Assembly (NCBI GenBank): GCA_900318205.1 | Contig: ONJS01000014.1 | Coordinates: 62,001 to 126,000 of the forward strand | DNA from: an uncultured Prevotellaceae bacterium | GTDB taxonomy: Bacteria > Bacteroidota > Bacteroidia > Bacteroidales > Muribaculaceae | DNA: 64,000 nucleotides | Direction of reading: 5' to 3' | In this document: positions 26,391 to 35,770 of the stretch, piece after piece | Layout: each line of letters opens with the position of its first letter | Position numbering within the stretch: the first letter of the stretch is position 1 | Notes under the pieces: model-generated | What the model saw: only the letters and a program-made list of their open reading frames with translations | Database searches by the model: none | Told to the model about the DNA's origin: nothing | Program-made: the position numbers and the translations under genes

Positions 26391-26447
26391 AAAACTGAAA
26401 ACTTACAACTGACAACTGTTAACTGAAAACTGACAACTGCTAACTGA
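26391..26447. repeat. Short-period AACTGAAAACTGACA repeat tract
   Basis: Units of AACTGAAAACT and GACAACTG recur every ~10 bp and end three bases before the prmC start codon. The same family, inverted and longer, lies at 62826-62906 before mreC. Confidence 0.75.
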
Positions 26448-26449
26448 AA

Positions 26450-27292
26450 ATGATACTCAAGGAAGCTATTGAACAACTCAAGAACGGGCTCGTTGGCGTA
26501 GCCGAGCCTCAAGAAGTGCAGGCGATGATACGTGTCATCTGCGAGGATGTCTTTAACTACGACCAGGTGGATGTCGCCCTGCGTCAGGAGAGCGAACTGC
26601 CCGACTTTGCTCCCGAGCGCATTGCCGACATTATTGCCCGACTGCGCCGTCACGAGCCGTTGCAGTACATCGTGGGCAGTGCCCGTTTCCATGGGCACCG
26701 TTTCAAGGTGACGCCTGCTGTGCTCATACCTCGCCCCGAGACCGAGCAACTTGTGGACTTGATCATCGATGAGAACCAGGGCAGTGACCTGCGGGTGCTG
26801 GACATGGGCACGGGAAGCGGCTGTATCGCCATCTCACTAGCGAGGGCATTGAAGTTTGCCCAGGTCGATGCCCTTGACGTCTCGCGTGATGCCCTTGAAG
26901 TGGCTCGGCAGAATGCCGCAGACCTCAAAGTCAAGGTACGGTTCTTTGAGAGCGATATGCTCTCGCCGCAGCCTGCCGCCCGCTATGACATCATCGTGAG
27001 CAATCCGCCCTATGTGTGCTGGAGTGAGCGCGAGGCAATGGACCGCAACGTCAAGGACTATGAGCCGGGCCAAGCGTTGTTTGTTCCCGACAATGACCCG
27101 CTGCTGTTCTACAAGGCGATAGCCCCCTATGCCGCTCAATCGCTGGAACGCGGTGGCAAGCTGTATCTTGAAATCAATCAGCGCTTTGGTAATGAGGTGA
27201 AGCGCCTGCTGCAGGATAACGGCTTTGACGAGGTACGCATCATTGAGGACAGTTTTGGCAAGGTGCGCTTTGCTGCCGCCACAGCCCTCTAA
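26450..27292 (+). CDS. prmC: Peptide chain release factor N5-glutamine methyltransferase
   Basis: 280 aa. It methylates the GGQ glutamine of release factors RF1/RF2 using SAM. An N-terminal helical domain (1-~80) is followed by a Rossmann methyltransferase fold with DMGTGSGCIAISLA (118-131) and the catalytic NPPY (185-188). It is followed 16 bp later by ribD, so the two are probably cotranscribed. The short repeat tract touches its start; no TAnnTTTG box was found directly upstream. Confidence 0.95.
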   Translation: MILKEAIEQLKNGLVGVAEPQEVQAMIRVICEDVFNYDQVDVALRQESELPDFAPERIADIIARLRRHEPLQYIVGSARFHGHRFKVTPAVLIPRPETEQLVDLIIDENQGSDLRVLDMGTGSGCIAISLARALKFAQVDALDVSRDALEVARQNAADLKVKVRFFESDMLSPQPAARYDIIVSNPPYVCWSEREAMDRNVKDYEPGQALFVPDNDPLLFYKAIAPYAAQSLERGGKLYLEINQRFGNEVKRLLQDNGFDEVRIIEDSFGKVRFAAATAL

Positions 27293-27308
27293 AGACCTTA
27301 ACAACCTA

Positions 27309-28349
27309 ATGAGAGTAGAAGAGAAATACATGAGGCGAGCGCTGCAGTTGGCGCGCCTTGGGGCAGAGCACACGTCACCCAATCCCATGGTGGGTGCGGT
27401 GATTGTCGGTCCTGGCGGTGAAATCATCGGCGAGGGATGGCACCGCAAGTGTGGTGAGGCCCATGCCGAGGTCAATGCTGTGGCCAGTGTTGCCGATGCC
27501 AACCTGCTGAAGGATAGCACACTATATGTGACGCTGGAACCGTGCTCGCACTATGGCAAGACACCACCCTGTGCCAACCTGATCATTGAGCGAGGCATCC
27601 CCCGTGTGGTGGTGGGATGCCTGGACCCGTTCGTCAAGGTGGCGGGACGAGGTGTAAAGATGCTTCAAGAGGCTGGTGTCGAAGTTATTACGGGCGTTCT
27701 GGATCAGGAATGCCGGGACTTGAACCGACGTTTCATGACGGCACACACTTCAGGCCGCCCATGGGTGCAACTCAAGTGGGCACAGACCGCCGACGGCTAT
27801 ATCGCTTTGCCGCCCGAGGCGGGAGAGAATCCCCTGCACATGTCCACCCCTGTGACTATGCGGTTGATGCATCGCCAGCGAGCGTTGTGTGACGCCATTG
27901 TTGTCGGTGCCAATACCGCCCGCATTGACAACCCCTCGTTGACTACCCGCCAATGGCCCGGCAGGTCTCCGCTGCGCGTGGTTCTATCGCATGACTTGTC
28001 AATTCCCGACAACTCAAATCTGCTCGCTGATGGTCTGCCCACCATCGTCTATAACAGTGTGAAAAATGAAACGGTCGGAGCCGTCGAATATGTCCAATTG
28101 GATACCGGTTCGCCCCTGACTTGGCTCGAAGACCTTTATCGCCGTGGTGTGACCAGCGTGATGGTCGAGGGCGGCACTCGGGTGCTGCAGGGGCTCATTG
28201 ACGCTGGCGTGTGGGACGAAGCCCGCATTGAGGTCAGTCCTCGCAGGGTGGGGCAGGGTGTAGTTGCGCCGTTAATACAAGGTCAACAGATTTCCCGATA
28301 CCAAATAGACCGCAATACCATTACTCACCTCGCGCCCATGGCCCATTGA
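27309..28349 (+). CDS. ribD: Bifunctional riboflavin deaminase/reductase
   Basis: 346 aa from the ATG at 27309; a longer in-frame start inside prmC is unlikely. The N-terminal deaminase (1-~145) has His52-Ala-Glu54 and PCSHYGKTPPC with Cys79 and Cys88. The C-terminal reductase (~150-346) has LKWAQTADGYIA, VGANTARIDNP and VEGG. It catalyses two early riboflavin steps. No other rib gene is adjacent; the pairing with prmC is a conserved-looking Bacteroidales arrangement. Confidence 0.95.
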   Translation: MRVEEKYMRRALQLARLGAEHTSPNPMVGAVIVGPGGEIIGEGWHRKCGEAHAEVNAVASVADANLLKDSTLYVTLEPCSHYGKTPPCANLIIERGIPRVVVGCLDPFVKVAGRGVKMLQEAGVEVITGVLDQECRDLNRRFMTAHTSGRPWVQLKWAQTADGYIALPPEAGENPLHMSTPVTMRLMHRQRALCDAIVVGANTARIDNPSLTTRQWPGRSPLRVVLSHDLSIPDNSNLLADGLPTIVYNSVKNETVGAVEYVQLDTGSPLTWLEDLYRRGVTSVMVEGGTRVLQGLIDAGVWDEARIEVSPRRVGQGVVAPLIQGQQISRYQIDRNTITHLAPMAH

Positions 28350-28511
28350 GGTCATTTGTTCGTTAAAAAGGTGTAAAAAACCGCGTTTTACCGTTTATTA
28401 TCTTTAACGGGTGCAGTCCGTATGGCCATGAAATAGTATCTTTACCCCCCAAAAACGGTGGTCACTTACATTATAAATGGAAAAAAACCAGTCTGTGACC
28501 GAATTTTTTTG

Positions 28512-28519
28512 TAATTTTG
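28512..28519 (+). promoter_or_regulatory. Promoter -7 box of the DUF6242 gene (TAATTTTG)
   Basis: TAnnTTTG match 36 bp before the ATG at 28555. It may drive the run from the DUF6242 gene to bamA. Confidence 0.6.
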
Positions 28520-28554
28520 CCGTTTGTAAAAAAAGAAAGAACGATAAAACGACA

Positions 28555-30051
28555 ATGATAAAAAGAAACGCGTTAAATCTTCTCCCGGCGATGGCTGTGA
28601 TGCTGTTGTCACTATCGGTGTTGCTCTCCTGTAACAAAAAGGACAAAGACGATGATGACATTTACCACTACAGCACCAGCGAGCAGACCACACTCGTCAC
28701 TGGATTTGCCTTGCAGGCCGATGGCAATATATTGGCCAGCCTGGATTCGGTGCATTTCACTATTGACTATGACAAAGGCTTGATTTATAATGCCGACTCG
28801 CTGCCCGTGGGCACCAATATCACGGCGCTCAAGGTGACGGTCAACTTCCTCAGTACGGTCAATTCGGCGGTATTTAACATTTCGGGTGCTACCAAGCAGG
28901 CCGACACGACAATCACTTACTCCGCGTCGATGACCAAGAGTCTGGACTTTACCGGTAAGACCGTGCTCACTGTGACTTCTTATGACAAGTCACAGGTCAA
29001 GGACTATGAGGTGAAGGTGCTTGTCCACAAGGTCAACCCCGACTCGCTCGTGTGGCCCATGGACTGGCGTCGCGACCTGCCGGAATCGGCCAATGCCAGG
29101 TCTTATAAGACCGTCAAGCAAGGCGGACTGTACCGTGCAATGTCCTATGACGGCTTGAACTGCACGCTGCTCACCGCTACTGCCCCCAACCAGGGCACAT
29201 GGGAAAAGCAGACGGTTGATCTGCAGTTCCACCCCAGGGTGAATACACTTGTTGCCAGCGACGAAGCCTTGTATATGCTTGACGAGGATGGCATCCTCTA
29301 TACGTCGTCCGAGGGTCTTGAATGGACCTCATGCGGTGTAATCTGGCATAGCCTGATTGGCGTGTATGAGAATCGCGTATTGGGCATTGTATCGGGTGCC
29401 GACGGTTATTATCACGATGAGTTCCCACGTCCCGAGGGCTTTGATGCCACAGCCGTGGAGGATGGATTCCCCATTGAGCACTCGTCGGACATGATTGTGA
29501 CCGATAACAATTGGACTGTTGCCCAGCAAGCCATCATTGTGGGTGGTGTGGACCGCAACGGCCAGTTGCTGAGCAATGTCTGGGGATATGACGGCAAGCA
29601 CTGGGGCAAGGTCAACAATTACAGTTCATCGCTCCCCGCTATTGCCGATGCTACGCTGTTTCCTTATTATACCTTCACGTCCTTGAGTGGCGTGCGTCGT
29701 TCACGCATCCAGCCCACCTGGTTCCTGATGGGAGGAAAACTTGCTGACGGCAATTTGAACAAAAGGATTTACCTGTCCACGACCCAAGGTATCACCTGGA
29801 AGGCAGGTAATGACTCCACTCTGGCTCAGGCCGGCCATATCCCGCCCTTCTATGGCGCTCAGGGCTTTGTCTTAACCGAGACGCTTTCCACCAATGGTGC
29901 CAGCAATATGCCCCGCCGCATCAGTTCGATTGACGGCACGTGGGATTGCCCGTTCATTTATCTCTTTGGCGGCTACAACAGTGAGGGTGAACTGTTGCCC
30001 TACATCTGGCGCGGTGTTTATATCAGAATGATCAACAATCCTGTTTATTAA
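28555..30051 (+). CDS. DUF6242 lipoprotein
   Basis: 498 aa from the ATG at 28555. A lipoprotein signal ends at SVLLSC (Cys26), followed by an Asp/Lys-rich linker (NKKDKDDDD). Next comes an Ig-like beta domain (~40-150), then a propeller-like domain with repeated sequence around YMLDEDGILYTSSEGLEW and VWGYDGKHWGKV, which together match the Bacteroidales DUF6242 family. It is probably in the outer membrane or periplasm; the function is unknown. It leads the run DUF6242-DUF6089-uppS-bamA with gaps of 5 and 7 bp, suggesting cotranscription and an envelope role. Confidence 0.82.
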   Translation: MIKRNALNLLPAMAVMLLSLSVLLSCNKKDKDDDDIYHYSTSEQTTLVTGFALQADGNILASLDSVHFTIDYDKGLIYNADSLPVGTNITALKVTVNFLSTVNSAVFNISGATKQADTTITYSASMTKSLDFTGKTVLTVTSYDKSQVKDYEVKVLVHKVNPDSLVWPMDWRRDLPESANARSYKTVKQGGLYRAMSYDGLNCTLLTATAPNQGTWEKQTVDLQFHPRVNTLVASDEALYMLDEDGILYTSSEGLEWTSCGVIWHSLIGVYENRVLGIVSGADGYYHDEFPRPEGFDATAVEDGFPIEHSSDMIVTDNNWTVAQQAIIVGGVDRNGQLLSNVWGYDGKHWGKVNNYSSSLPAIADATLFPYYTFTSLSGVRRSRIQPTWFLMGGKLADGNLNKRIYLSTTQGITWKAGNDSTLAQAGHIPPFYGAQGFVLTETLSTNGASNMPRRISSIDGTWDCPFIYLFGGYNSEGELLPYIWRGVYIRMINNPVY

Positions 30052-30056
30052 GACAG

Positions 30057-30725
30057 ATGAAGAAATCGTTGTTCATATCACTGCTCATGTTGTTTGCCAC
30101 GCTGCCCGCGATGGCGCAGCTGTACAAGTATGAGGTGGGTCCCACTTTGGGCATGACCGGATACTTGGGCGAGGCCAATAACGGCAACCTGTTCAAGCAT
30201 CCGAGCTTCACCATTGGCGGCATCTTCCGTTATGTACACAACAGCCGCTGGGCATTCAAGGCTAACCTGAACTATGCCAACCTCCGCGGCGACAGCATGT
30301 ATGATGAGACCTGGTACCCCGATGGTGCCAATTACAAGATTTCTTCCAGCTTGATTGATCTGGGTCTGACAGCCGAGTTCAATTTCCTGAACTTCGGCCG
30401 TGGTCCTGCCTACAAGAAATTAAAGCCCATCACTCCCTATATGGTCGCTGGTGTGGGTTTTGTATTCGCCATCAATAACGGCCACAATCAGGCTTCGTTC
30501 ACCATCCCTTTGGGCATCGGTGTGAAATACAAGTTCAAGGACCGCTTGAACCTGGGCTTTGAATTCACGATGCGCAAGGAGTTCAGTGACCGCATTGACG
30601 GACAGAGCGACCTTTTTAACATTAAACATTCGTTTGCCAAGAACACCGACTGGTATTCTTTTGCCATGTTCTCGGTATCTTATGAGTTTGGTAAGCGTTG
30701 CATCAAGTGTAACTATATAGAATAA
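30057..30725 (+). CDS. DUF6089 outer-membrane beta-barrel protein
   Basis: 222 aa. The signal peptide is [21 protein letters not shown], followed by alternating amphipathic strands ([41 protein letters not shown]) typical of small 8-10-strand barrels. The DUF6089 family is usually found next to uppS and bamA in Bacteroidales. It starts 5 bp after the DUF6242 gene and is followed 7 bp later by uppS. The exact role is unknown. Confidence 0.85.
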   Translation: MKKSLFISLLMLFATLPAMAQLYKYEVGPTLGMTGYLGEANNGNLFKHPSFTIGGIFRYVHNSRWAFKANLNYANLRGDSMYDETWYPDGANYKISSSLIDLGLTAEFNFLNFGRGPAYKKLKPITPYMVAGVGFVFAINNGHNQASFTIPLGIGVKYKFKDRLNLGFEFTMRKEFSDRIDGQSDLFNIKHSFAKNTDWYSFAMFSVSYEFGKRCIKCNYIE

Positions 30726-30732
30726 TAACGCT

Positions 30733-31500
30733 ATGTCATCACTCAGCGACAAAATACAGCAGCTGGACCCGATGCGCATTCCGCGCCACGTGGCCATCAT
30801 TATGGACGGTAACGGGCGTTGGGCTAAGCAGCACGGCCAGGAACGCAGCTTCGGTCACGAGAACGGAGTGGCTACCGTGCGTCAGGCTACCGAGATTGCC
30901 AGCGAAGTGGGCGTGAAATACTTGACGCTCTACACTTTCTCGACCGAGAACTGGAACCGCCCGCAGGACGAGGTGGACGCACTGATGAACCTCATCGTCG
31001 TGAGCATCGAGCAGCAGACCCCCGACCTGATCAAGAACAACGTGCGCCTGACCACCATCGGTGACATGGGGCGTATGCCTGAATTTGCGGCAAACCGTTT
31101 GCGCAAGTGTATGAGCGACACGTCCCATTGCACGGGACTGGTGTTGTGCCTTGCACTGAGCTATTCCTCTCGTTGGGAGATTGTCGAGGCTTGCCGTCAG
31201 TTGGCGCGTGAGGCTGCCGATGGCACGTTGAATCCCGCCGACATCGATGATGCTATGCTGTCGGCACATCTCGCCACCAAGGACATGCCCGACCCGGATC
31301 TGCTGATTCGCACTGGCGGTGACCTGCGTGTGAGCAACTATCTGCTGTGGCAGATAGCCTATAGCGAACTTTACTTCACTTCAAAATATTGGCCCGATTT
31401 TACCAAGGAAGACTTCGTCGAGGCGATTGCCGACTTCCAGGCGCGCGAGCGTCGTTACGGTAAAACGAGCGAACAGGTAAACAGCGATAATGAAGAGTAA
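30733..31500 (+). CDS. uppS: Isoprenyl transferase (undecaprenyl diphosphate synthase)
   Basis: 255 aa. cis-Prenyltransferase that makes the C55 lipid carrier for peptidoglycan and O-antigen. It has [15 protein letters not shown] with catalytic Asp25, the FSTENWNRP motif and the C-terminal [14 protein letters not shown] signature. The last has Asp where Glu is usual in RTSGE, a conservative change at the Mg2+-binding position. It overlaps the possible first start of bamA by 11 bp. Confidence 0.95.
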   Translation: MSSLSDKIQQLDPMRIPRHVAIIMDGNGRWAKQHGQERSFGHENGVATVRQATEIASEVGVKYLTLYTFSTENWNRPQDEVDALMNLIVVSIEQQTPDLIKNNVRLTTIGDMGRMPEFAANRLRKCMSDTSHCTGLVLCLALSYSSRWEIVEACRQLAREAADGTLNPADIDDAMLSAHLATKDMPDPDLLIRTGGDLRVSNYLLWQIAYSELYFTSKYWPDFTKEDFVEAIADFQARERRYGKTSEQVNSDNEE

Positions 31501-34171
31501 ATTGTCAATGAAGAGCTTCAAGCATAAGTTTCTGGCCGCATTGGCTATGGCGTCGGTCCTTCCTGCCGCGATGAGTGCCCAGGAGACCTACACGGCCAAT
31601 GATACCATCTATAACCCTAGAATTATCTTCACGTCCTCGCCGTCACAGTATGAAATTGCCGGCATCCGTGTTGAGGGTGTGGATAACTATGACGATGACA
31701 TCGTTATCGGTTATTCGGGACTGGCCGTTGGACAGCGTGTCGATATACCCGGTGACGACATCAAGGCGGCAGCCAAGCGTTTCTGGCGTCAAGGTTTGTT
31801 CTCCAAGGTGCAGATCCAGGTCGAGAAGATCTATAAGGATCAGGCATGGCTGGTGTTCAACCTGCGTCAGCAGCCTCGCGTTTCCCAGGTGAACTATAAC
31901 GGTATGAAGGGCAGTGAGAAGAAGGACATCATCGAGCGCCTGAGTTTCCAGCCGGGCAGTCAGATGACCCCCAACATCGCCGACCGCATCAAGATCATCG
32001 TTGAGAAATACTATGCCAACAAGGGCTTCGGACAAGCCACTTGCGAGGTCGTGCAAGTGCCTGACCTCAGCAAGCAGAACGAGGTCATCGTCAATATCAA
32101 TGTCGATAAGCACGAGAAGATAAAGGTTCACAAGATCTATATCGACGGCAACGAGGTGCTGAGCGACAATAAGCTCAAGCGCACCATGAAGAAGACTAAC
32201 GAGAAGAACAACATCTGGAAGATCTTCTCGCAGAAGAAGTTCGTCCAGAGCGATTATGAAGCCGATAAGCAGCTCATCATCGACAAGTATAACGAGAAAG
32301 GTTATCGTGATGCTGTCATCGTCAAGGACAGCGTGGTGCCCTTTGACGAGAAGAGTGTTGACGTCTATCTCACGGTCAACGAGGGTAAGCGTTACTACAT
32401 CTCGGACATCACATGGGTGGGTAACACCGTCTATCCCTCAGGTATCCTCGACGAGGTGCTGGGAATCAAGAAGGGCGATGTCTATAACCAGAAGCTCTTG
32501 ACCAAGCGCACCCAGGACGATGATGATGCCGTGTCCAACCTCTACCTCAACAACGGTTACCTCTTCTACCGCCTCATTCCCATCGAGAGCAAGATTGAGG
32601 GCGACAGCATCGACTTGGAGATGCGTATGTTTGAGGGTAAGCAGGCCCGCATCAATAAGGTGGTTATCAATGGTAACGACCGTCTGTATGAGAAGGTGGT
32701 TCGCCGTGAGCTGCGTGTGCGCCCGGGTGACCTGTTCTCCAAGGAGGACCTGATGCGTTCGGCTCGTGAGATTGCCCAGACGGGACACTTCGACCCCGAG
32801 AAGATGGACATCCGCCCCGAACCCAACGAGGACAACGGTACCGTTGACATTATCCTTAACCTCGAGAGCAAGGCCAACGACCAAGTTGAGTTGAGCGCCG
32901 GTTGGGGTCAGACGGGTGTCATCCTCAAGGCATCGCTCAAGTTCACCAACTTCTCCATCCAGAACCTGCTGCATCCGTCCTCCTATAAGGGACTGATCCC
33001 GCAGGGTGAGGGTCAGACGTTTACTATCAGTGCCCAGACCAATGCCAAGTATTACCAGGCCTACAGTGTGTCGTTCCTCGACCCGTGGTTCGGCGGCAAG
33101 CGTCCCAACTCACTGTCGGTATCGGCCTTCTATAGCCGCCAGACGGGTATCAACTCCTCCTACTATAGCCAGTTGTACCAGAATGCCATGTACAACTATG
33201 CCAACTCGATGTATGGCTATGGACCTTACGGTTACGGTTATGGCGGCTATGGCTATAACGGCTACAGCGGTTACAACTACTACGAGAACGCCTACGACCC
33301 CAACAAGTACCTGCAGATGGCTGGTGTGACTGTGGGCTTCGGTAAGCGACTTAAATGGCCCGATGACTACTTCACCTTTATGGCTAGCCTGAGTTACCAG
33401 TGGTACAGCCTGAAGAACTGGGAGTACCTCTATTATATGAAGAACGGTGTGTCCAATTCGATTGTATTGGGCTTGACCTTGTCACGCAGCAGTATCGACA
33501 ACCCGCTGTACACCCGCAGGGGTAGTACGTTTACCTTGTCATTCAACGCCACGCCTCCTGCCAGCCTGTTCGGCAAGAAGAACTGGAAGGCTTTGAGCGA
33601 GAGCAAGACTGAGCAGTCCAAGAAGGAACTCTATCGCTGGATCGAGTATTGGAAACTCAAGTTCCAGGCTAAAACCTACACGCCGCTCACCGATCCCGAC
33701 GGTCGCTGGACCCTGGTGCTGATGACTCGTGCCGACTTCGGTCTGCTGGGTAGCTGGAACAAGTGGTTGAAGTCGCCCTTCGAGACCTTCTATGTGGGTG
33801 GTGACGGTATGTCGGGTTCCTATACCTATGCTACCGAGACCATTGCCCTGCGTGGTTATGAGAATGGTGCCTTTACGCCCTATGGTTCTGAAGGCTATGC
33901 CTACGACCGCTTTGCTATTGAGTTGCACTTCCCGTTGATGCTTTCCCAAAGTGCTACCATCTACCCGCTCGTGTTTATTGAGGGTGGTAACGCCTGGACC
34001 CATGTCAAGGACTTCAACCCGTTCAATATCAAACGTTCGGCTGGTGTCGGTGCCCGTATCTTCCTGCCGATGATCGGTATGATGGGTATTGACTGGGGCT
34101 ACGGTTTCGACACCGTATATGGCCAGAAGGGTGGCAGCAACTTCCACTTCGTGCTCGGCCAGGAATTTTAA
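31490..34171 (+). CDS. bamA: Outer membrane protein assembly factor BamA
   Basis: 893 aa. The signal peptide ends at MSAQ; an alternative ATG at 31508 would remove six residues. About five POTRA domains (~50-440) precede a 16-strand Omp85 barrel ending in FHFVLGQEF with a terminal aromatic. It inserts beta-barrel proteins into the outer membrane. A Gly/Tyr-rich low-complexity stretch lies at residues ~571-603 ([17 protein letters not shown]), probably in an extracellular loop. Two OmpH/Skp chaperone genes follow. Confidence 0.95.
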   Translation: MKSKLSMKSFKHKFLAALAMASVLPAAMSAQETYTANDTIYNPRIIFTSSPSQYEIAGIRVEGVDNYDDDIVIGYSGLAVGQRVDIPGDDIKAAAKRFWRQGLFSKVQIQVEKIYKDQAWLVFNLRQQPRVSQVNYNGMKGSEKKDIIERLSFQPGSQMTPNIADRIKIIVEKYYANKGFGQATCEVVQVPDLSKQNEVIVNINVDKHEKIKVHKIYIDGNEVLSDNKLKRTMKKTNEKNNIWKIFSQKKFVQSDYEADKQLIIDKYNEKGYRDAVIVKDSVVPFDEKSVDVYLTVNEGKRYYISDITWVGNTVYPSGILDEVLGIKKGDVYNQKLLTKRTQDDDDAVSNLYLNNGYLFYRLIPIESKIEGDSIDLEMRMFEGKQARINKVVINGNDRLYEKVVRRELRVRPGDLFSKEDLMRSAREIAQTGHFDPEKMDIRPEPNEDNGTVDIILNLESKANDQVELSAGWGQTGVILKASLKFTNFSIQNLLHPSSYKGLIPQGEGQTFTISAQTNAKYYQAYSVSFLDPWFGGKRPNSLSVSAFYSRQTGINSSYYSQLYQNAMYNYANSMYGYGPYGYGYGGYGYNGYSGYNYYENAYDPNKYLQMAGVTVGFGKRLKWPDDYFTFMASLSYQWYSLKNWEYLYYMKNGVSNSIVLGLTLSRSSIDNPLYTRRGSTFTLSFNATPPASLFGKKNWKALSESKTEQSKKELYRWIEYWKLKFQAKTYTPLTDPDGRWTLVLMTRADFGLLGSWNKWLKSPFETFYVGGDGMSGSYTYATETIALRGYENGAFTPYGSEGYAYDRFAIELHFPLMLSQSATIYPLVFIEGGNAWTHVKDFNPFNIKRSAGVGARIFLPMIGMMGIDWGYGFDTVYGQKGGSNFHFVLGQEF

Positions 34172-34256
34172 CTAAGTTAACTTAATCGAATAAACGATTT
34201 AGCTTAATTGCAGTCTAAAAGTCGAATTTAACAACCAAATAATAGAAAGGAAAGAT

Positions 34257-34769
34257 ATGAAACGAATCGTTTTAATCGCAGTGGCGCTTGTTGCCGGCTT
34301 CATGGCCGCCAACGCGCAGAAGTTTGCTCTCGTGGATATGGAGTATGTGCTCAAGAACATCCCGGCCTATGAGATGGCCAATGAGCAATTGAACCAGGTA
34401 TCGCAGCGCTGGCAGCGCGAGGTGGACGAGCTCAAGAAGGAAGCCGACACCATGTACAAGAACTATCAGGCCGATATGGTCTTCCTGACCGACGACCAGA
34501 AGAAGAAGAAAGAGACCGAAATCACCGAGAAGGAGAAAGAGGCCCAGCAGCTGCAGTACAAGTACTTTGGTCCCCAGGGCGAGCTGTTCAAGAAGCGCCA
34601 GGCGCTCATCAAGCCCATCCAGGACGACGTGTACAACGCCTGCAAGAAGGTGTGTGAGGAGCGTGGTTTTCAGGTGATCTTTGACCGCGCCAGCAGCCAG
34701 AGCATCATCTTTGCCTCACCGCGCATCGACGTGAGCAACGAGGTACTCGAGAAGATGGGTTACAAATAA
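34257..34769 (+). CDS. OmpH/Skp family periplasmic chaperone (copy 1)
   Basis: 170 aa. The signal peptide is MKRIVLIAVALVAGFMAANAQ, followed by KFALVDMEYVLKNIPAY. A long charged coiled-coil hairpin (DELKKEADTMYKN to EKEKEAQQLQYKY) forms the Skp tentacle, and a C-terminal beta strand (QVIFDRASSQSIIFASP) closes the body. It carries unfolded outer-membrane proteins to BamA. It lies 85 bp after bamA. Confidence 0.92.
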   Translation: MKRIVLIAVALVAGFMAANAQKFALVDMEYVLKNIPAYEMANEQLNQVSQRWQREVDELKKEADTMYKNYQADMVFLTDDQKKKKETEITEKEKEAQQLQYKYFGPQGELFKKRQALIKPIQDDVYNACKKVCEERGFQVIFDRASSQSIIFASPRIDVSNEVLEKMGYK

Positions 34770-34842
34770 GGCTTTAGACATTAGGTTTTAGTGTATTTTT
34801 TGAGAAAAAGGATTATTATTATATTAGAAAATTTTTTTAGAC

Positions 34843-35355
34843 ATGTTTAAAAGATTTATGCTCTTAGCCATTACGGCTACTATGATGTGCTTTGCTGCAC
34901 AGGCTCAGAAATTCGGTTACATCAACACCAGTGAGATCTTCAACGTGATGCCTGAGAAGGCCACGGCCGAGAATACCCTCAAGACGGTGAGTGACAAGTA
35001 TGAGACCGAGTTCAAGAACCTTCAGGACGCATTCCAGAAGAAGATGGCCGACTATGAGGCCGCCGACAAGGATGCCACTACCCCTCAGGCAATCAAGGAT
35101 CGTCACAACCAGGAATTGCAGGACGATTACGTGAAGATTCAGAACTTCCAGCAGACCGCTGCCCAGGATTTGCAGCGTCAGCAGGAGACACTCCTTGCCC
35201 CCATTACCCAGAAGCTCCAGAACGCCATTCAGGCTGTAGGTGCTGAGGGTGGTTACACCTTCATCTTTGACCAGGCTGCCGGTTCCATCATCTACACCGG
35301 TACCAATGCCGAGGACGTAAGTGCCAAGGTGAAAGCCAAATTGGGCATCAAGTAA
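34843..35355 (+). CDS. OmpH/Skp family periplasmic chaperone (copy 2)
   Basis: 170 aa. The signal peptide ends at CFAAQAQ, and the mature start KFGYINTSEIFNVMPEKATAE is the OmpH pattern. The central coiled coil is followed by GGYTFIFDQAAGSIIYTG. It is closer in sequence to copy 3 (37380-37886) than to copy 1, sharing the NVMPEKA/DLMPEKA segment. It is closed by a strong terminator. Confidence 0.92.
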   Translation: MFKRFMLLAITATMMCFAAQAQKFGYINTSEIFNVMPEKATAENTLKTVSDKYETEFKNLQDAFQKKMADYEAADKDATTPQAIKDRHNQELQDDYVKIQNFQQTAAQDLQRQQETLLAPITQKLQNAIQAVGAEGGYTFIFDQAAGSIIYTGTNAEDVSAKVKAKLGIK

Positions 35356-35390
35356 AATAAATTGACAGCTTCTAGCTGCTTAAAGACAGG

Positions 35391-35430
35391 CTGCCGCCAG
35401 TGTGGGTCCCCCACGTTGGCGGCAGTTTTG
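35391..35430 (+). terminator. Rho-independent terminator after the second OmpH gene
   Basis: The outer stem CTGCCGCCA / TGGCGGCAG and inner stem GTGGG / CCCAC form one long hairpin followed by TTTTGTTGT. Confidence 0.88.
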
Positions 35431-35694
35431 TTGTGTCCAGGGCTGCTAAAACGGCGGTGTGTCATATTTTAAACCTATATCAATGACCATGCTTCACACT
35501 GAGAGATTAAGCGAAAATCTGTATGAAAATCAGACAAGATGTGTTTTAATTTTATTAATGATTTTGTTTAATTTGGCTCCGCCGAGCTAAAGGTTCTCGG
35601 CCGTTAGGCCGATTAAATTCAGAGGCGAATGATGTCGACCGCTCAGTCGCCAATATTTGATATCCCGATTGGCTGATAAATCGGGAATTATTAC
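35431..35694. other. Intergenic region with several small hairpins
   Basis: About 260 bp upstream of the C1B peptidase promoter. No coding frame is convincing. Small dyads are seen: GCCGAG (35581-35586)/CTCGGC (35596-35601), GGCC (35599-35602)/GGCC (35607-35610) and TCCCGATT (35663-35670)/AATCGGGA (35679-35686). The last sits at the -33 position of the next promoter and could be an operator. Confidence 0.5.
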
Positions 35695-35702
35695 TATATT
35701 TG
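35695..35702 (+). promoter_or_regulatory. Promoter -7 box of the C1B peptidase (TATATTTG)
   Basis: TAnnTTTG match 69 bp before the start codon, with an upstream 8-bp dyad overlapping the -33 region. Confidence 0.6.
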
Positions 35703-35770
35703 CAGTCTAAGAAGCTATTAATCCTGCGCAATGGCCAAGTGCCGCGCTCTAAACCATTTCACAACTTAAT

